NCBI GenBank assembly: GCA_039720395.1
Contig: CM077820.1
Coordinates: 11,741,848-11,805,847 of the forward strand
DNA length: 64,000 nt
Reading direction: 5' to 3'
DNA from: Liquidambar formosana
Lineage: Eukaryota; Streptophyta; Magnoliopsida; Saxifragales; Altingiaceae
The notes beneath the pieces were generated by a model. The model was not told the origin of the DNA. It saw nothing but the letters and a program-made list of their open reading frames with translations, and did not search any database. The position numbers were made by a program, and so were the translations under genes. This document shows, piece by piece, positions 22,095 to 34,119 of this stretch; position 1 is the first letter of the stretch; each line of letters opens with the position of its first letter.

Positions 22095-22335
22095 TTAGTG
22101 CATTGCAGTGGAAAGATTTTTTTTTTATTTTTTTTTAAAGAAAATATATTAAACCAAGAAAGGGGTTGAAACATCATAGTGCATCCCATCCCACCTGTGA
22201 GATTTGCTAACAAAATAGAATTGAAATCTGAAAAGTAAAGATGGGACCAAAACGGTTACAATTAGTAGCCCAAAAGAACCAACTCATGGGCAGCCTTATC
22301 GGCTACTCTAAAAATAAGCTTAGGTAAAAGTGAAT
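22095..22335 (-). mobile_element. 5'-truncated LINE tail, about 240 bp
   Basis: On the minus strand it reads as the end of a LINE RNase H domain (VADKAAHELVLLGY) followed by a 3' UTR and an A-rich tail, seen as T runs at 22117-22137. No TSD was defined. Confidence 0.6.
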
Positions 22336-22543
22336 GCAACTATTACATACTCCTTCCTGATGCAAATCGCATTAGGTGATCTCAATTTTATCATTTTAAG
22401 TTATGTCTGATCCTAATCATTGAATATACATTTATTATTAAGTTTTGTCTGATCGTGAGCATTCAAATTCTCTTTCATCTACGTAGGTTCAATCATGTTT
22501 CAAAGTTCTATGCCCATGGTATAGGTGTGATAGAGAGAACTAA

Positions 22544-22749
22544 GGCTGTGTTTGTTTGGTTGGAATGGAATAGATGAATTAGAATTACATTCTAATTTAT
22601 TCCCAATAGCATGTTTAGATAAGATAGTTAAACTAGAATGGAATAAAAAAAAAGAGGAATGGACCATTCCACTCTATTCCAAATTATTTTTAAGTATAAA
22701 ATCAGATTTTATTTTTGACTCCTTTCATTTCAACCAAACAAACATGGCA
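22544..22749. mobile_element. Tourist-like MITE, copy 1
   Basis: Terminal inverted repeats GGCTGTGTTTGTTTGGTTGG and, on the other strand, TGCCATGTTTGTTTGGTTG. TAA lies on both sides (22541-22543 and 22750-22752). A second copy of the family is at 33667-33903. Confidence 0.82.
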
Positions 22750-22752
22750 TAA

Positions 22753-24569
22753 GTGAAAAGAAATTGGTGAAAAAAATGGCTGTGGATGTAGATGATGATG
22801 ACGACGAATTCTAGTCCAGCTTTTCAATTTAGAATTTTAATAATACAAAGAGGATAACGGAAGGAGATGCTTCCCTTTGACTTTAAACTAGACACGCCTC
22901 GATGATATTGATAAATGCAAATCATACACGTAGCCACTGGGGATTTGGATCTGCTGCTACACCAGCCTCGTGTAATGGGTAGAATCGTGACTCGTTACGC
23001 TTCATGATCAATCAATGGATGAAATAAAAAAAACGCCTCAAAACACCGATGACTTGTGTTTTCGTTCTCGACCATCGATTGAATCTCAAGCGCCACGTAT
23101 CGCGATCTTACCCGCTATAACAGGCTGCTATAAATTCCCTCTACAGCAGCAAATCGGAATCCGCCCACGTACCCAACCTCTCCCAACAACCTGGCTACTG
23201 TTGGGTTTTGAAATAATATTTTGTTCTGGGATTTGAATTTAATGATTTCAAGTCGGTGGCGAAATTATCTACTAATGGTCAAAAAGAAGACTAGTAAAAG
23301 TAAGGAGTGTTCGTGGCAATGGAGAAGGAGACTAGAAAATTGAGCATCTCTCAGTAGGATTTTGGAAAGGACGGGGAATGTTCCTCTGAGACACAGTTTA
23401 TCGCCAAAAGGGCACTTTTTGTGGCCCATGATTTTCCCAATTCGAGTCTTTTCCTTCTGAATTTTTGGATTGGATGTGTTGTGATTCATGTGCGTCTTTA
23501 GTTTCTACGCGTGTATCATTCTATGCATAGTTATTAAATTTGGATCGATCATTTATCTTTTTTAAAGGTCAAGTCATCAGGTCACTAGTTCAACTGTCGG
23601 ATCACTAGTTGAACCGGTCTTACAATTAAAAAAATTTTAAAAAAATTGAAAGGAAAAGGAAAAATGAAATGTATATGTGTAGATATTAAATACCATTTAG
23701 TGGAAACTTTATCACATCCACAGCACATGATTTAATGGTGAAGAAGGTTTTTTGTCACTCCACATCTTGGTTTCAATACCCAATAGCAGCAAAAACAATA
23801 AATTACTCCACAATCTACTTGTATTGAGCCGGTCCAATCAAACCGCAGCAGCAAAAACAATGAATTTTTTAACACGTTACTCCACAATCCAAACCATTTA
23901 GGAGTCTAGTTAAAATTGAGCCTCAATCTCAAGGATAGTTCAGGTGGTAGGTCCAAACTAGGAATTTAGTTTAGGATAAACGAATTTTGATTGGTTGTCA
24001 GTATTTTCAGTTCTATTCTAATTCATAAAAATAAATAAGAAATAAAAACCAAGAGGCTTTTGTCTAAAAATTTTCTTTTATCTTATTATTTTAAAGTAGA
24101 AAAAATTACAAACATTTATAATCCATTGATATTTGATAAACCATATTTCAAAAAATGAGAAATCGGGGGTTGGGGCTTTTATAGGAAGGGAGGGAAAAAA
24201 AAAATGAGGGGTGGGAAAAAAAAGGTAAAAGGGTTTAAACAAAATTAAGCACATAAATCTAGAAATATTTTTTTAAAAAATTAAAGACATAAACTTATTT
24301 AAAAAAAGGTAAAAAAAAACAAACAAAAGCAAAAAACTGTTGAGGGTAGGCAGATGGTCATCCTACCACTCATGTAGCTTCACACATCAATTGGTGAGAG
24401 GCTACGTCTAAGGAAGCAAAAGTCGAGTGACTACGCGTTTAAGGTTAAGGAAGTGGAGATATTAAATTCAATCCTTGCTTAAGCCTTTGAAGCCACCCAC
24501 ACATGGTTTTATGATTTTTATGAGCCTTATATGGGTCTAAGTTTTTACCCAAAAGATTTCCTTGTTCTC
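22753..24569. other. Spacer with a second upstream block
   Basis: Non-coding. Positions 23250-23540 repeat the distal upstream block at 18000-18280 of the complete invertase, including the palindrome at 23374-23384. The rest is AT-rich with no clear element; 24330-24560 resembles a short interspersed repeat. Confidence 0.5.
23374..23384. promoter_or_regulatory. GGGAATGTTCC palindrome in the second upstream block
   Basis: Equivalent of the site at 18154-18164 in the duplicated block. It lies near no intact coding sequence. Confidence 0.4.
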
Positions 24570-25913
24570 AAAGGAAAAAAAAAAAAAAATAAGCATCATT
24601 TACAAAAGAACACATTATACATCCATTGAACACGTATAAAATTTGAAATAGCAATACAAATTTGTAACAGAACGAAATTTCATAAGTCTATCCTTAGTGC
24701 CCCAATTCTACTAAGATTTTATTACTAGACCTACTTTACAAAAAGTAAAAACCAGGCTCTCACAATCCAACAAGGAGCAAGGGACTGACCTTACATTTGG
24801 TCCATGAATGTATCTATAAACCAATAAAAAAACTAACACTATGGCACCATGATTCCATGAATGAATAAACAAATAACTCCACAACATCTTGAATAAGTAG
24901 ACAACTGAGCAAATAGCTAGGTTGAATGCTTGGAGATGTAAGGTCCCACATCGACTAGGCAAGGTTGACTTTATATGTAAGATTCTATTTTTCTTTTAAG
25001 AGTTAGGTTATTTAGTAAGTTAAGTGTGGGTTAATCTTATGTGCTCTTAGGTCCTCGTTTGATTTATGTTACATATGTGATCTTATTTTGTGTGTTGAGG
25101 TTGTAAGGACCACAATGTAGCAAAACCCAATCAACTGGTTAGCTAGTATCAAGTTATAAGCCACTTTAAAACCTCTCTGGCTCTGAGCGCAACAAAAGTA
25201 ATAAAATTGCAGCAGAGAAATTCAGTTTAAAGAATATGTTCTTTCAATGCTAAGTACACAGGAAGACATAACAAGCCGGCAGGCCCTATTTTTATTTTTT
25301 ATTTTTCTAAGAGGTTAATGCACCCAAAAAATTTAAATTCTCATCCGCATAGTGTATTTGTTTCCTTAATTCAGGTTATAGTTTTCAAAATTTGGAAAAA
25401 AAAATTGATTTGATTTTAAGCTTTTTAATTATGATAGGTAGCGGAAGGATCAAAGTTCATGAAGTGCTTAATCCGATTAATAGTTATATAACATGTTCAT
25501 AATTACATATTTGGTTGCACCTTACATTGGACATTGGAGCATTAAAAAGGGATTAGGAACATGTAAATGACTCATTTGGCTGCTGAGAAAATGGAGGAAC
25601 GACAACGAAATATAAGGAAATCTTACGCCAACAAATTGCTGAAAAATTCCATTTATTTTTAATTTTTAATTTTTCCTTTGGGCTTCGGATGCGCAGCAAC
25701 CAATTGGAGCATTATTGAATAAAAAATTTCAAATAAGCAAGAATATATTTCATCTCCTTAAGTAGCGTTGTAAGGTTTAATTGCTCCCATGAACTGATAC
25801 TTATTTTAGGGCAAGGAATACTGGATAACTATTTTGGTTGCTTCCCTAGATCTCACCGGATAACTTTACCAATAGCCCTTCCCTATTATAAACCCAAGTG
25901 TCTTTTTTTTTTT

Positions 25914-25944
<31 letters not shown>

Positions 25945-26015
25945 GGGGGGGTGTGTTTAGTGCAAAACGGAAAATGTATTACTAGAAACTTGAGAACATA
26001 ACATCTTGGGGTATA
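24570..26015. repeat. Duplicated spacer, second copy
   Basis: Aligns with 18450-18790 and 20715-21540. Shared landmarks include AACACGTATAAAATTTGAAA, the GGAAGACATAA(C/T)AAGC stretch and the ACATCTTGGGGTATACAG end point. A G run (about 25923-25951) is inserted. A further 186-bp insert lies at about 24937-25122. Confidence 0.72.
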
Positions 26016-26017
26016 CA

Positions 26018-27195
26018 GCCCCACGAGCATATAAGGAAAAAAAAAAATCCATATATCAAGACTCAGGAGGGGGAAAAATTTAAAATTGCAATAACTTTAG
26101 ACATTGTAGTTCTATATGAGTAGGTTAGTGTCATTTCCCAGTTCTTACTTCTTGAAATCCCATGTGGGGTTGGTTGAGTAGACAAGTCCTAGGTGTGCAG
26201 TGGGCCAGAAATTATTGTTTTGACTCTTCACACCTATTGTTGCCAGTAAGGTTATGGACCATCTCACAAGGGCTGTTGGAGGATTAAATTGGGTTGAAAT
26301 CTTGTCGGAAGTAAGATTTGGAATACCCTAAATCGTTAATCCTTACTTTTTTAAGATCACTATTATTAGAATCAACAAGCATAATTGCTTCTGGGGCATC
26401 GCAGGCCAAGTGAAGCCCATCTCTCTAAGGGCCCATATTTCAGCTTCTAGCCTGCTATTGCAACCCTCCATTCTTATCACCCCACCCCCATCCTTTTGGT
26501 TTTTAAGGTTTTATGCAAAATATAAAAGGTTTTTATGAAAACCGGCTATGATGTCCATTAGAAAACATCATTTTGAACAACTTTGTAGAAGAAATTTATT
26601 CCTAAATATATCGTTTAAATATACTTTTTAATCATTTATAGCCTTTATTTCATTTTTTGCCAAAAAGTCTACCTAAACGATAGATTTTGGAAAAATTTTC
26701 TTTTGCAAAGTTGTTCAAAATGATGTTCTATTGTTAACCAAGTGACCATTTTTTGCAAAAACCTTTTATATTTTTCATGAAATCTTAAAAACCAAAAAGA
26801 AAGGGGTGAGGTTATAAGAAAGAGGGGTTGCAATAGCCGTTCCCGCTATACTATTGCTTTGCCCCACATTGCACACAAAGCCCACAATCCAACTGCCATT
26901 CAATCTCTAACAAGGCCTCCAGCCCACCAGCTTTAGCGTGACCAGGCTAGGATTGCTCAAAAACGCATCCGCGTCCAGTTTGGTCCGGTCGAACCAACAT
27001 GGATACACCTACTTCTAAGGAGCTTTTGGGGCGTCCCCTTGATGGCCCTGTGGCATAAAACTCGGCTGCACGGCCGAAGCAGTCATCCATGAATGATAAT
27101 GGCAGGGGTGCCTCGGCGAGAATGAGTGAATGTGAGTTTGTTTCTGGTTAAGGCCGTAGAAGCCAGCACAGGGTGGAAAAAAGGACAGCCCAAAG
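26018..27195 (-). mobile_element. Insert with LINE RNase H remnant, split by a foldback MITE
   Basis: Absent from the paralogous spacer, where the flanks meet at 21540-21543. On the minus strand, 26330-26460 reads as a LINE RNase H segment (RLEAEIWALR, then ACDAPEAIMLVDS) and 26860-26950 as the part before it. The MITE at 26453-26836 sits between the two. Both reading frames are broken. TACAG occurs at both junctions, which may be a short TSD. Confidence 0.55.
26453..26836. mobile_element. Foldback MITE, copy 1 (relative of 33121-33519)
   Basis: Arms of about 190 bp are inverted copies: CTATTGCAACCC at the left end and its reverse complement at the right. Internal blocks such as ACATCATTTTGAACAACTTT and TATCGTTTA appear in both arms in opposite orientation. 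The element split a LINE RNase H sequence. I could not define a TSD for this copy. Confidence 0.75.
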
Positions 27196-27353
27196 GGATG
27201 TCATTACAGATTTGATCCACACTGACATTGTTGTGAAGCGAGTTATGAACCTTGGCGTCAACTGATGAGAGTAGGCAGTGATCCTATTCGTAGTCCAGGA
27301 AATTAGTTGAACCAAAAGTTTAAATGCCTCTTGTATGTTCTACTCCCCAACTC

Positions 27354-27387
<34 letters not shown>

Positions 27388-27676
27388 AAATTCCTTAGAG
27401 AGAAAACAAGATAAAATGGTTTTACATTTGTGCGTTTTTTGGATAGTATCAATTTGCGAAAGAAATCTAAAAAATTCCAATAATATATATCAGATGAAAT
27501 TCAATACATATCGCCGAAGGCCATTCGGGCCATTGCTACAAATTGAATGGAAGCCCAACTCAAGAATGAAATAAGACCGTGTTTGTTTTCCACCAACTCC
27601 TACATTTTCAGCAACCAAACGGAACACAAAGGAATTTAATACAACAAATTGCAATGGGATACCAATGAGTACACAA

Positions 27677-29128
27677 TTACATCTCGTCCAAGGGGAAAGG
27701 GTTGATAAATGCAGAATTCAATTGCCATATTTTGAGCGAGGCCGTGACATTTAATTCAGTAGCTTTTGTTGAACAAGAATACTTTTGCTGCCCCATAGAC
27801 TGCCACCGTCGAATAAATGCGGCTATGTGATGACCGTCCTCCCTCCTTGTCTGAAGCTTTTCACGATCGAATGATTGACCTAGATTAACGGTTGGTAATT
27901 TTTAGGTTATGCATTTGGTGAAATTGATTAATGTCAAGCTCTTCAACAAGGTTTTCAACTTAGCAATCGAAGAAAAAAAGATGGGTTTTACAAATTAATG
28001 AAAGATGAGCAAGAAATAATTGTCACTTACCAATAACCTCATAGACAAGACTTCGTCATCAAGTACAGGAACGTAGCCCCCATATACTCGTTTGTCAACA
28101 CTAGTAGACAAAGATGACCTGCATTAACCAACAACTCGGATTACTTTCATTCTTGTTTCTTGTTAGCTTAATCTTAACCATTCAATTATCCGTGAAACAT
28201 AATATCTCACAAGGTAAAGTTTTAAGCATGGTCAATTATTTTGGCATTCTTCATTATTAGTATTATTATTTGTGAGGTGTCTTGTATTACTTTATTTCAA
28301 CTCTAATAGACTTGATTAAGGAGTATTTCTCAAGGATGAAGGGATTTTACTGAATCCTTATTATTGATAATAGATTTAATCTATCAGTTTGCCGTGCATG
28401 GATGTAGGCATTTTATTGAAATCGCATATATTTGGTACCTTTTATGTGATTATTTTAGCATTTTTTTTAGGAGTATTTATTTATTGGGATTGTGTTGGTT
28501 GGCTTGTCACATAACATTTTTTATTTTTGGGTTATAGGGTGGATTTGAACCCGGGCAAGCCATAACACCCGTATGGCAAACTATTTTGGGGATTTTTTTT
28601 TTTTTTTTCCTAGTATTTTGCTGCGAATTATTTTGGGGGATTCAAGATTTCTATAATAGGGGGGCAAAGCAATTAATAAATATCATTTAGGTAATCAGGT
28701 TTATTCAAAACACTAAGTATAGTAAACTTCCAATCCGGGATCTTAGTTTTCTAGGTTTCTATTTAAAGTTATCGGCTACATCAATTAATTGACTTAAATG
28801 ATTTTGATGCGACGGCTTTAAAAAAAAAAAACCCAGACGCCTAATATATATGAAAATAAGAAAGAATGCAATTAGATGGAAAGCAATAAGCAAACCTCAT
28901 TTCGTCAGCGCAGAAGAAAGTCCTTAGAATGCCGTCCGTGGTTTTGACAATGTAGAAATAAATAGGCGTTAGCTCGGAAAGTGTTTCATCGGCGATAACC
29001 AAAAGACCAAATGGTCCCAAGGCACCCCTGTCGGTAGCACCACCGCTGCAATTGTAAGTCACATCTGTTTCGACGGTTGCCTCTGCCAGTGCCTCTTCAT
29101 CTATCTCAAACTCAGTAGTTATGTCTAA
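27677..29128 (-). pseudogene. Acid invertase pseudogene, exons 5-7 only
   Basis: Exon 5 (29128-28896), exon 6 (28118-28031) and exon 7 (27879-27677) align almost base for base with the right-edge gene, with normal splice sites. Exon 5 and 6 stay open ([20 protein letters not shown], and [15 protein letters not shown] with VLSMRLL). Exon 7 is broken. The conserved VDHSVVES is VNHSIVKS, a TAG follows VIT, and the exon is 203 nt instead of 201, so the frame is lost. No exon 1-4 sequence is found between here and the next copy. The gene is truncated at its 5' side after about 29290, where the sequence changes to SINE and duplicated-block DNA. Confidence 0.88.
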
Positions 29129-29304
29129 CTGTCACCATTGGTAATTAAACAAAGCCCTTGTAAGCTCACAGTTATTTTGAAAGCTGTCCTTACTCGGACA
29201 TTTTTTTTTTTGGATAAATATTACTCGGACATTCTTCTTTATCATATGTCACGATTAATGTAAAGTACATAGAGCACAAAAGTACCACCAAGTCTCGTCG
29301 TTTA

Positions 29305-29520
29305 TTTATTTATTTATTTTTAATATCAAGAGTTTTCAGATTCTTTACACCCAACTAATCTCATTGGATACATGCAATTCCCCCTTCCCACATACATCAG
29401 ATAATTACAAGACAAAGTCCATAGGGGTGGCCTTAAGGGAGTAGTGAGAGTTGAACCCAAGACCTTTTACTTGGCAAGAGATCCTAAAACCACTCTCTTC
29501 ACCCCTCGAGGTTAAGCCTT
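29305..29520 (-). mobile_element. SINE-like element, second family, fuller copy
   Basis: On the minus strand it begins near GGGGTGAAGAGAGTGGTTTT, with TGGTTTTAGGA as a possible A-box and GGGTTCAACTC as a good B-box, and ends in AAAATAAATAAATAAA. It lies in the decayed intron 4 region of the pseudogene. Shorter relatives are at 7822-8003 and 30783-30960. Confidence 0.68.
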
Positions 29521-29739
29521 AATTCGAATTCCTGATAGGTTGTGTTTATATAAAAACCTCAATTGCAAAAAAAATTATTAGCATGTGAAATTTAGGGGTA
29601 AAAACAGTTGTTCTCGATCCTCAAATGTAGAGTATGGGTGCTTTGGGTTGGTCTAGGTTTCATGTAGCATGGAGAGTGTATGGTGTTTTGACATACCTTT
29701 TTAACCATTTGATCTCTCACAAGATCTAAGGATGCATTT

Positions 29740-29938
29740 TTATTTTTGGTTTTTGACCCAGTATATTCTTAAAGTTGGCAACCAAGGGACTAATCATTGT
29801 CGCGATAGGTGGGTAACAATAAATCGTTAGTTCAGGGATTTCTCCAAAGTGCTAGACTCGAACTCAGGATCTTTCACCTTCATTCGAGATAGTCACTTTG
29901 GGACCAAGTGCCCAACCACTAGACCAACCCACTGGGTT
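29740..29938 (-). mobile_element. tRNA-derived SINE, second copy, 199 bp
   Basis: Flanked by perfect 13-bp direct repeats TAAGGATGCATTT at 29727-29739 and 29939-29951. On the minus strand the A-box is TGGTCTAGTGG and the B-box GAGTTCGAGTC, about 70 bp apart. The tail is A-rich. This is the same insertion as 6768-6969, carried by the block duplication. Confidence 0.85.
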
Positions 29939-30782
29939 TAAGGATGCATTTGATATGTGGAAATGGTCGCATTCTCACATTTTTCCTTCTAATTAGGAAA
30001 ATGTTAAAATAATCAGTTCCTTTTGTCCATTTGTTTATCAACTAATGTGTCAATGAAAAAATTGTAAATAATATAAAAGCAACTCTATTTTTTTTTTTTT
30101 TTTTTATAGATGAATGTTACATTAGAGCCCATTTGGATAAACTTTTACTTCTTGTTTATTATGCATGCAACTAAAAGGACTCTTACCATTTAAAGAATAA
30201 AGAAAAATGGAAAGATAATATATAAAATATGAAAAAGAAGCTGAAAATGATACATTTTTCATATGCAAATCAACCTATTAGTCCTTCGAACACAAGCACA
30301 TTGGATCATCTTGGCTCCTTTGAAAATACTTCTATAAATTTTCTTAAATGAACATTTTCACTTGAGACATCATAGAAGCGACCAAAGGGTCAGTCCTTCC
30401 CTCTTATAAATGCACATCAAAAATAACAAAAAGACTCGTGTCTATTCGAAAGTAAAAATAAAAAAATAAATCATCTCAAATACGATGAATACAAGATGAT
30501 ATGATTTTACAATCGTGCATCTTTTGAGAAGCCTCATTTTGCAAATGAAATCTCAAAAAAATTAAATAAAAATTGTAACAGTATATGTCATATGGAATCC
30601 AATACACATCTCAAAATGGCATTCCTAGCTACGAATTGTATGGCAGCACAACTTCAAAATGAAATGAGGTAATATTGTGTTCAGTTATTGCTACAACTCC
30701 TACATTTTCAACAATCAAACAGGTCACAAAAGAATTTAATTCAACAAATTGATATGGGTTACCAACAAGTAAAATTACATCA

Positions 30783-30960
30783 TCTTCTTTTTCTTTCTTT
30801 CTTTTTTTTTTTATTTTTTTTTTAATGATATCAAGAGGTTTCAGATGCTTTGCACCCGATTAATTTCCCTGAACATATGCAATCCCTCTATCTCACATGC
30901 ACTAGATAATTGCAAGATAAAGTTCATAAGAGTGGCCTTGAAGGAAAGGGTAGGACGACT
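30783..30960 (-). mobile_element. SINE-like insertion, second family, duplicate copy
   Basis: Same insertion as 7822-8003 in the duplicated block. The T-rich left end is the tail on the minus strand. Confidence 0.65.
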
Positions 30961-30967
30961 TGTACAA

Positions 30968-31027
30968 ATTACATCTTGTGCAAGGGGAAAAGGTGAATAA
31001 ATGCATAATTCAATTATATTTTGAGGG
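30968..31027 (-). pseudogene. Relic of the last invertase exon, second copy
   Basis: Reads on the minus strand as the end of exon 7 (…FIHLFPLHKM then TAA) with small deletions. It is the partner of 8010-8071. Confidence 0.62.
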
Positions 31028-31596
31028 GGAAAATACTTGCCTCCACCCTTGGGCTTCTTTTTCTAAGTTTTTTGCTTGGTAACCGATTTAATACATTTGA
31101 AATCGATTAATTTTTCAAAACCTAGCCCCCCCCCAACCCCCCAAAAAAAAGAAATTTATTAATTTGAGGTCTGAATTTCTAAAATTCTAGTAAGAACTTT
31201 CAACTTGAAATTTGGGAGTCAAATTTTGTCCAGAAATTTAGAAATTTTTTTCCAAGATAAAACACATTTTATTCAATCATAACAATGGCCTATAGCCACT
31301 TAGCAAAAAAAAAAAAAAACAAAAAAACAAAAACAAAAACAATGGCCTATGGCCTACACCATGGGATTTAGTGTTGAGCTCAAAAAGCTCAACATGGTGT
31401 TGGGGTGATCTGGGCCGTTGAGCTTGAATTTTAACGGTCAAAATTAAAAGACCAAAAAGATGCTCATAAGGTCATTTTGGTCATTTAAGAAACACTTTTT
31501 TGATTCTTTAATCTTGATCATTAAAATCCGAGCTCAATGACCCGGGATACTATAAGCATTTTGAGCTCAACACTGAATCCTAACTCCACTATTAGC

Positions 31597-32022
31597 TAAG
31601 GCTGCAACTTGGACGGGTTGAATCCGCCCAACCTGAACCCGACCTAGTCAAAGGACAAACTTGGGCAATAGTCTTCCATACATTGGGTTGGAAAATTCCA
31701 ACCTGATTTCAATTTGGGTTGGGCTTGGAAGGGGGGTCAAGCAACTCAAACCCAACCCGAACACAATATATAATTTATAAAATATATTGAATAATGTCTT
31801 TTAACATTGTTGCTTATGTACTCAATTATATAAACGTTTATATTTTGAATTCTTTAAATTTTTTAAAATTATTTTGATGCTTTCATCATCAAATTTTTTT
31901 GGGTGAAAAATTATTTTTCAAATTGACATGAATTGTAGGTTAATCAATAGAATTTGGATAATTGAGATTTGTGTACATTTGCAACAATGCATTTTTATTC
32001 AGATGGTTTCTCTTTTTTTAAA

Positions 32023-32070
<48 letters not shown>

Positions 32071-32320
32071 TTTTTCTAAAAGAAATAAACAAGCCAACCT
32101 ACGTAACTCGGCCTAAACTTGTTCAACCCAACTTAACACTATTCAACCCGTGTAACCCATGCCCAGCCCAAGTCTGCCCAACCCAAGCACGGGTTGAGCA
32201 TGGGCTAGGAACCTCAACCTGAAGAATAGGCTGGGTTGGGATTGGGTTGATGGTTTTATACTTGGGGTTGAGTTTGGGATGATCTCTCAACCTGCCCAAT
32301 TCGCCCAAGTTGCATCCCTA
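31597..32320. mobile_element. Non-autonomous hAT element, 724 bp
   Basis: Ends TAAGGCTGCAACTTGG and, inverted, TAGGGATGCAACTTGGGC. 8-bp near-duplicates flank it, CTATTAGC (31589-31596) and CCATTAGC (32321-32328). The interior is full of CCCAACCC-type repeats and has a TA microsatellite at about 32029-32060. It belongs to the same group as 10166-10827. Confidence 0.78.
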
Positions 32321-32328
32321 CCATTAGC

Positions 32329-33111
32329 TGCCCCATTTCAATCTCTCTTCGGGCCGGTTTGAGTTTTTTGGGGTCTAGGTGAATTCCTCAAATGGGGCCT
32401 CTATACATATTCACGTGTACAACAAAATTTATACCCAACAATTTTTTTTTTTCCTAGTACACACAAAATTTGCTTGTATAAATGATTACTAAAATTTGCT
32501 TCTGTATATTAACATCAAAAATAAATCTTTATACGAACTAAATATAAATTTAATTTAATGACTAATGTTCTTCCTTTATAATTTAGCAAAATTCACATAT
32601 ACAAGAAGAAATGAAAAAAGAAAAAAAAAAAAAAAACCAAAGTATCACTTAAACATTACTCTTCTCGCATTTTTAACTGCAAAATCACTAATTATGATAG
32701 CATAATCAAGCTTTTTTACCATCGCATTTTCAATGGATAATATAGTTATCCAATCAATCTTTCTTGTAACATAGTTGAACGAAGGTAGGATTTAATCAAC
32801 TTCAACTTTGAAAAACTTATTTTTTCAAGTGCAATTGTAATTGCTATAGTCAACAATATTCTATAAGCAATCCAAGCATTTGGAAAACAACCATCCATTT
32901 CTTTCAAATAATTCAATACTTTAATTGGCCTTTTTAGATCTGTTGGTAAAACTTCTTTTAAGACCTTTAAATGTTCCTTTTTTTTTTTTTTTGGAAAAGG
33001 GGGGGGGGGGGGGGGGGGGGGGAGGGGTTTGGGTTGAGTAGATTATTTGGGCTATTCTCTATATATTTGGGTTAGAAACTATTTGGGGCCCTTAGATTTG
33101 GATTGGGGCCG
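32329..33111. other. Intergenic spacer
   Basis: No open frame or element ends that I can defend. A T run followed by a G tract (33000-33022) is the only striking feature. Confidence 0.4.
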
Positions 33112-33120
33112 TTACTAAAA

Positions 33121-33519
33121 GGAGGCCTCTATTGGCACCCAAAGACTTGCTTTTCATCCCCTAACTTATTTTATACTTTAAGATTTTATGAAAAACATAT
33201 AAGGTTTTTATAAAAACTAATTACACTATTTATTAGAAAATATTATTTTAAATAGCTTTTTTGAATAAAGTTTTTCCAAAATTTATCGTTTAAGTAGACT
33301 TTTTACTCATTTATTAAGCGAAGACTATAAATGGCAAAAAAGTCTATTTAAACGATAGATTTTGAAAAAAATTTCTTCTAAAAAATTGTTCAAAATGATG
33401 TTTTATGCTATAATACCCAATCAGTTTTTTTGAAAGCCTTATATATTTTTCATAAAACCTCAAAGGATAAAATAAGTGGGAGATGAAAAGCAAGTCTTGG
33501 GGTGCCAATAGAGGCCCCT
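33121..33519. mobile_element. Mutator-type foldback MITE, 399 bp, with 9-bp TSD
   Basis: Nearly the whole element is one inverted repeat. The left end GGAGGCCTCTATTGGCACC mirrors the right end GGTGCCAATAGAGGCCCC, and the arms share TATCGTTTAA and AAAAAGTCTATTTAAACG-type blocks. It is flanked by a perfect 9-bp TSD, TTACTAAAA (33112-33120 and 33520-33528), which points to the Mutator superfamily. It is related to 26453-26836. Confidence 0.85.
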
Positions 33520-33666
33520 TTACTAAAATAAATGTGATTTTTTTTTTTTTGGACCTACTACAAGGGTAACAACTAATTAGTTGAGGCCCTAATTTTTTGC
33601 TAATAATTGGGGGCCTCAGGCCCATGCCTGAGTAGCCTCCCATCAGGGCAGTCCTAATCTCTCTTA

Positions 33667-33903
33667 GCCCATGTTTGTTTGGTTGGAATGGAATGAAAAT
33701 GAGTAGGAATTGAATTTGATTCCATGCTTAAAATAGTATGGAATGGAATGAGATTGAAATAAACATTGCGGAATGAATATAATTACAATTCACTACTAGT
33801 GTTTGATTCCATTCCCATTTAATTATCTCATTCAAACATGTTTGGAATGAATTGGAATGTCATTCCATTCCATCAATTCCATTCCAACCAAACAAACATG
33901 GCT
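33667..33903. mobile_element. Tourist-like MITE, copy 2
   Basis: Inverted ends GCCCATGTTTGTTTGGTTGG and AGCCATGTTTGTTTGGTTGG, flanked by TTA (33664-33666 and 33904-33906). Same family as 22544-22749. Confidence 0.85.
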
Positions 33904-34119
33904 TTAAGGTAAGAAAATCTCAATACTAGGCTTTCTCATACCCTGCAACAGCCTTATCACATGTAAAGCATCACTCTTCCATACACCTACATAAAATTTG
34001 ATAAATTCCACCTTTTACATAAGGAAATTACAGATTTTTCATTTAGAAATTCAAACTTCCAAAATGTTTACCCAAATAAGGAAGTTTAAAACTCCCTAGT
34101 TACAAATCTTGAACATATA

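Larger units (their letters stand above)
29690..31040. repeat. Segmental duplication block, copy 2 (partner 6712-8071)
   Basis: Colinear with 6712-8071, with both SINE insertions at the same sites and the last-exon invertase relic at the right end (about 30968-31027). The copy must have been made after the SINEs inserted. Confidence 0.82.

Noticed and set aside
24937..25122. A 186-bp insert starting TGTAAGGTCCCACATCG and ending in GTAGCA, possibly a solo LTR of a small retroelement
   Set aside because: TG...CA ends and the empty paralogous site are suggestive, but no matching TSD was found and no second LTR exists, so I did not list it as an element.
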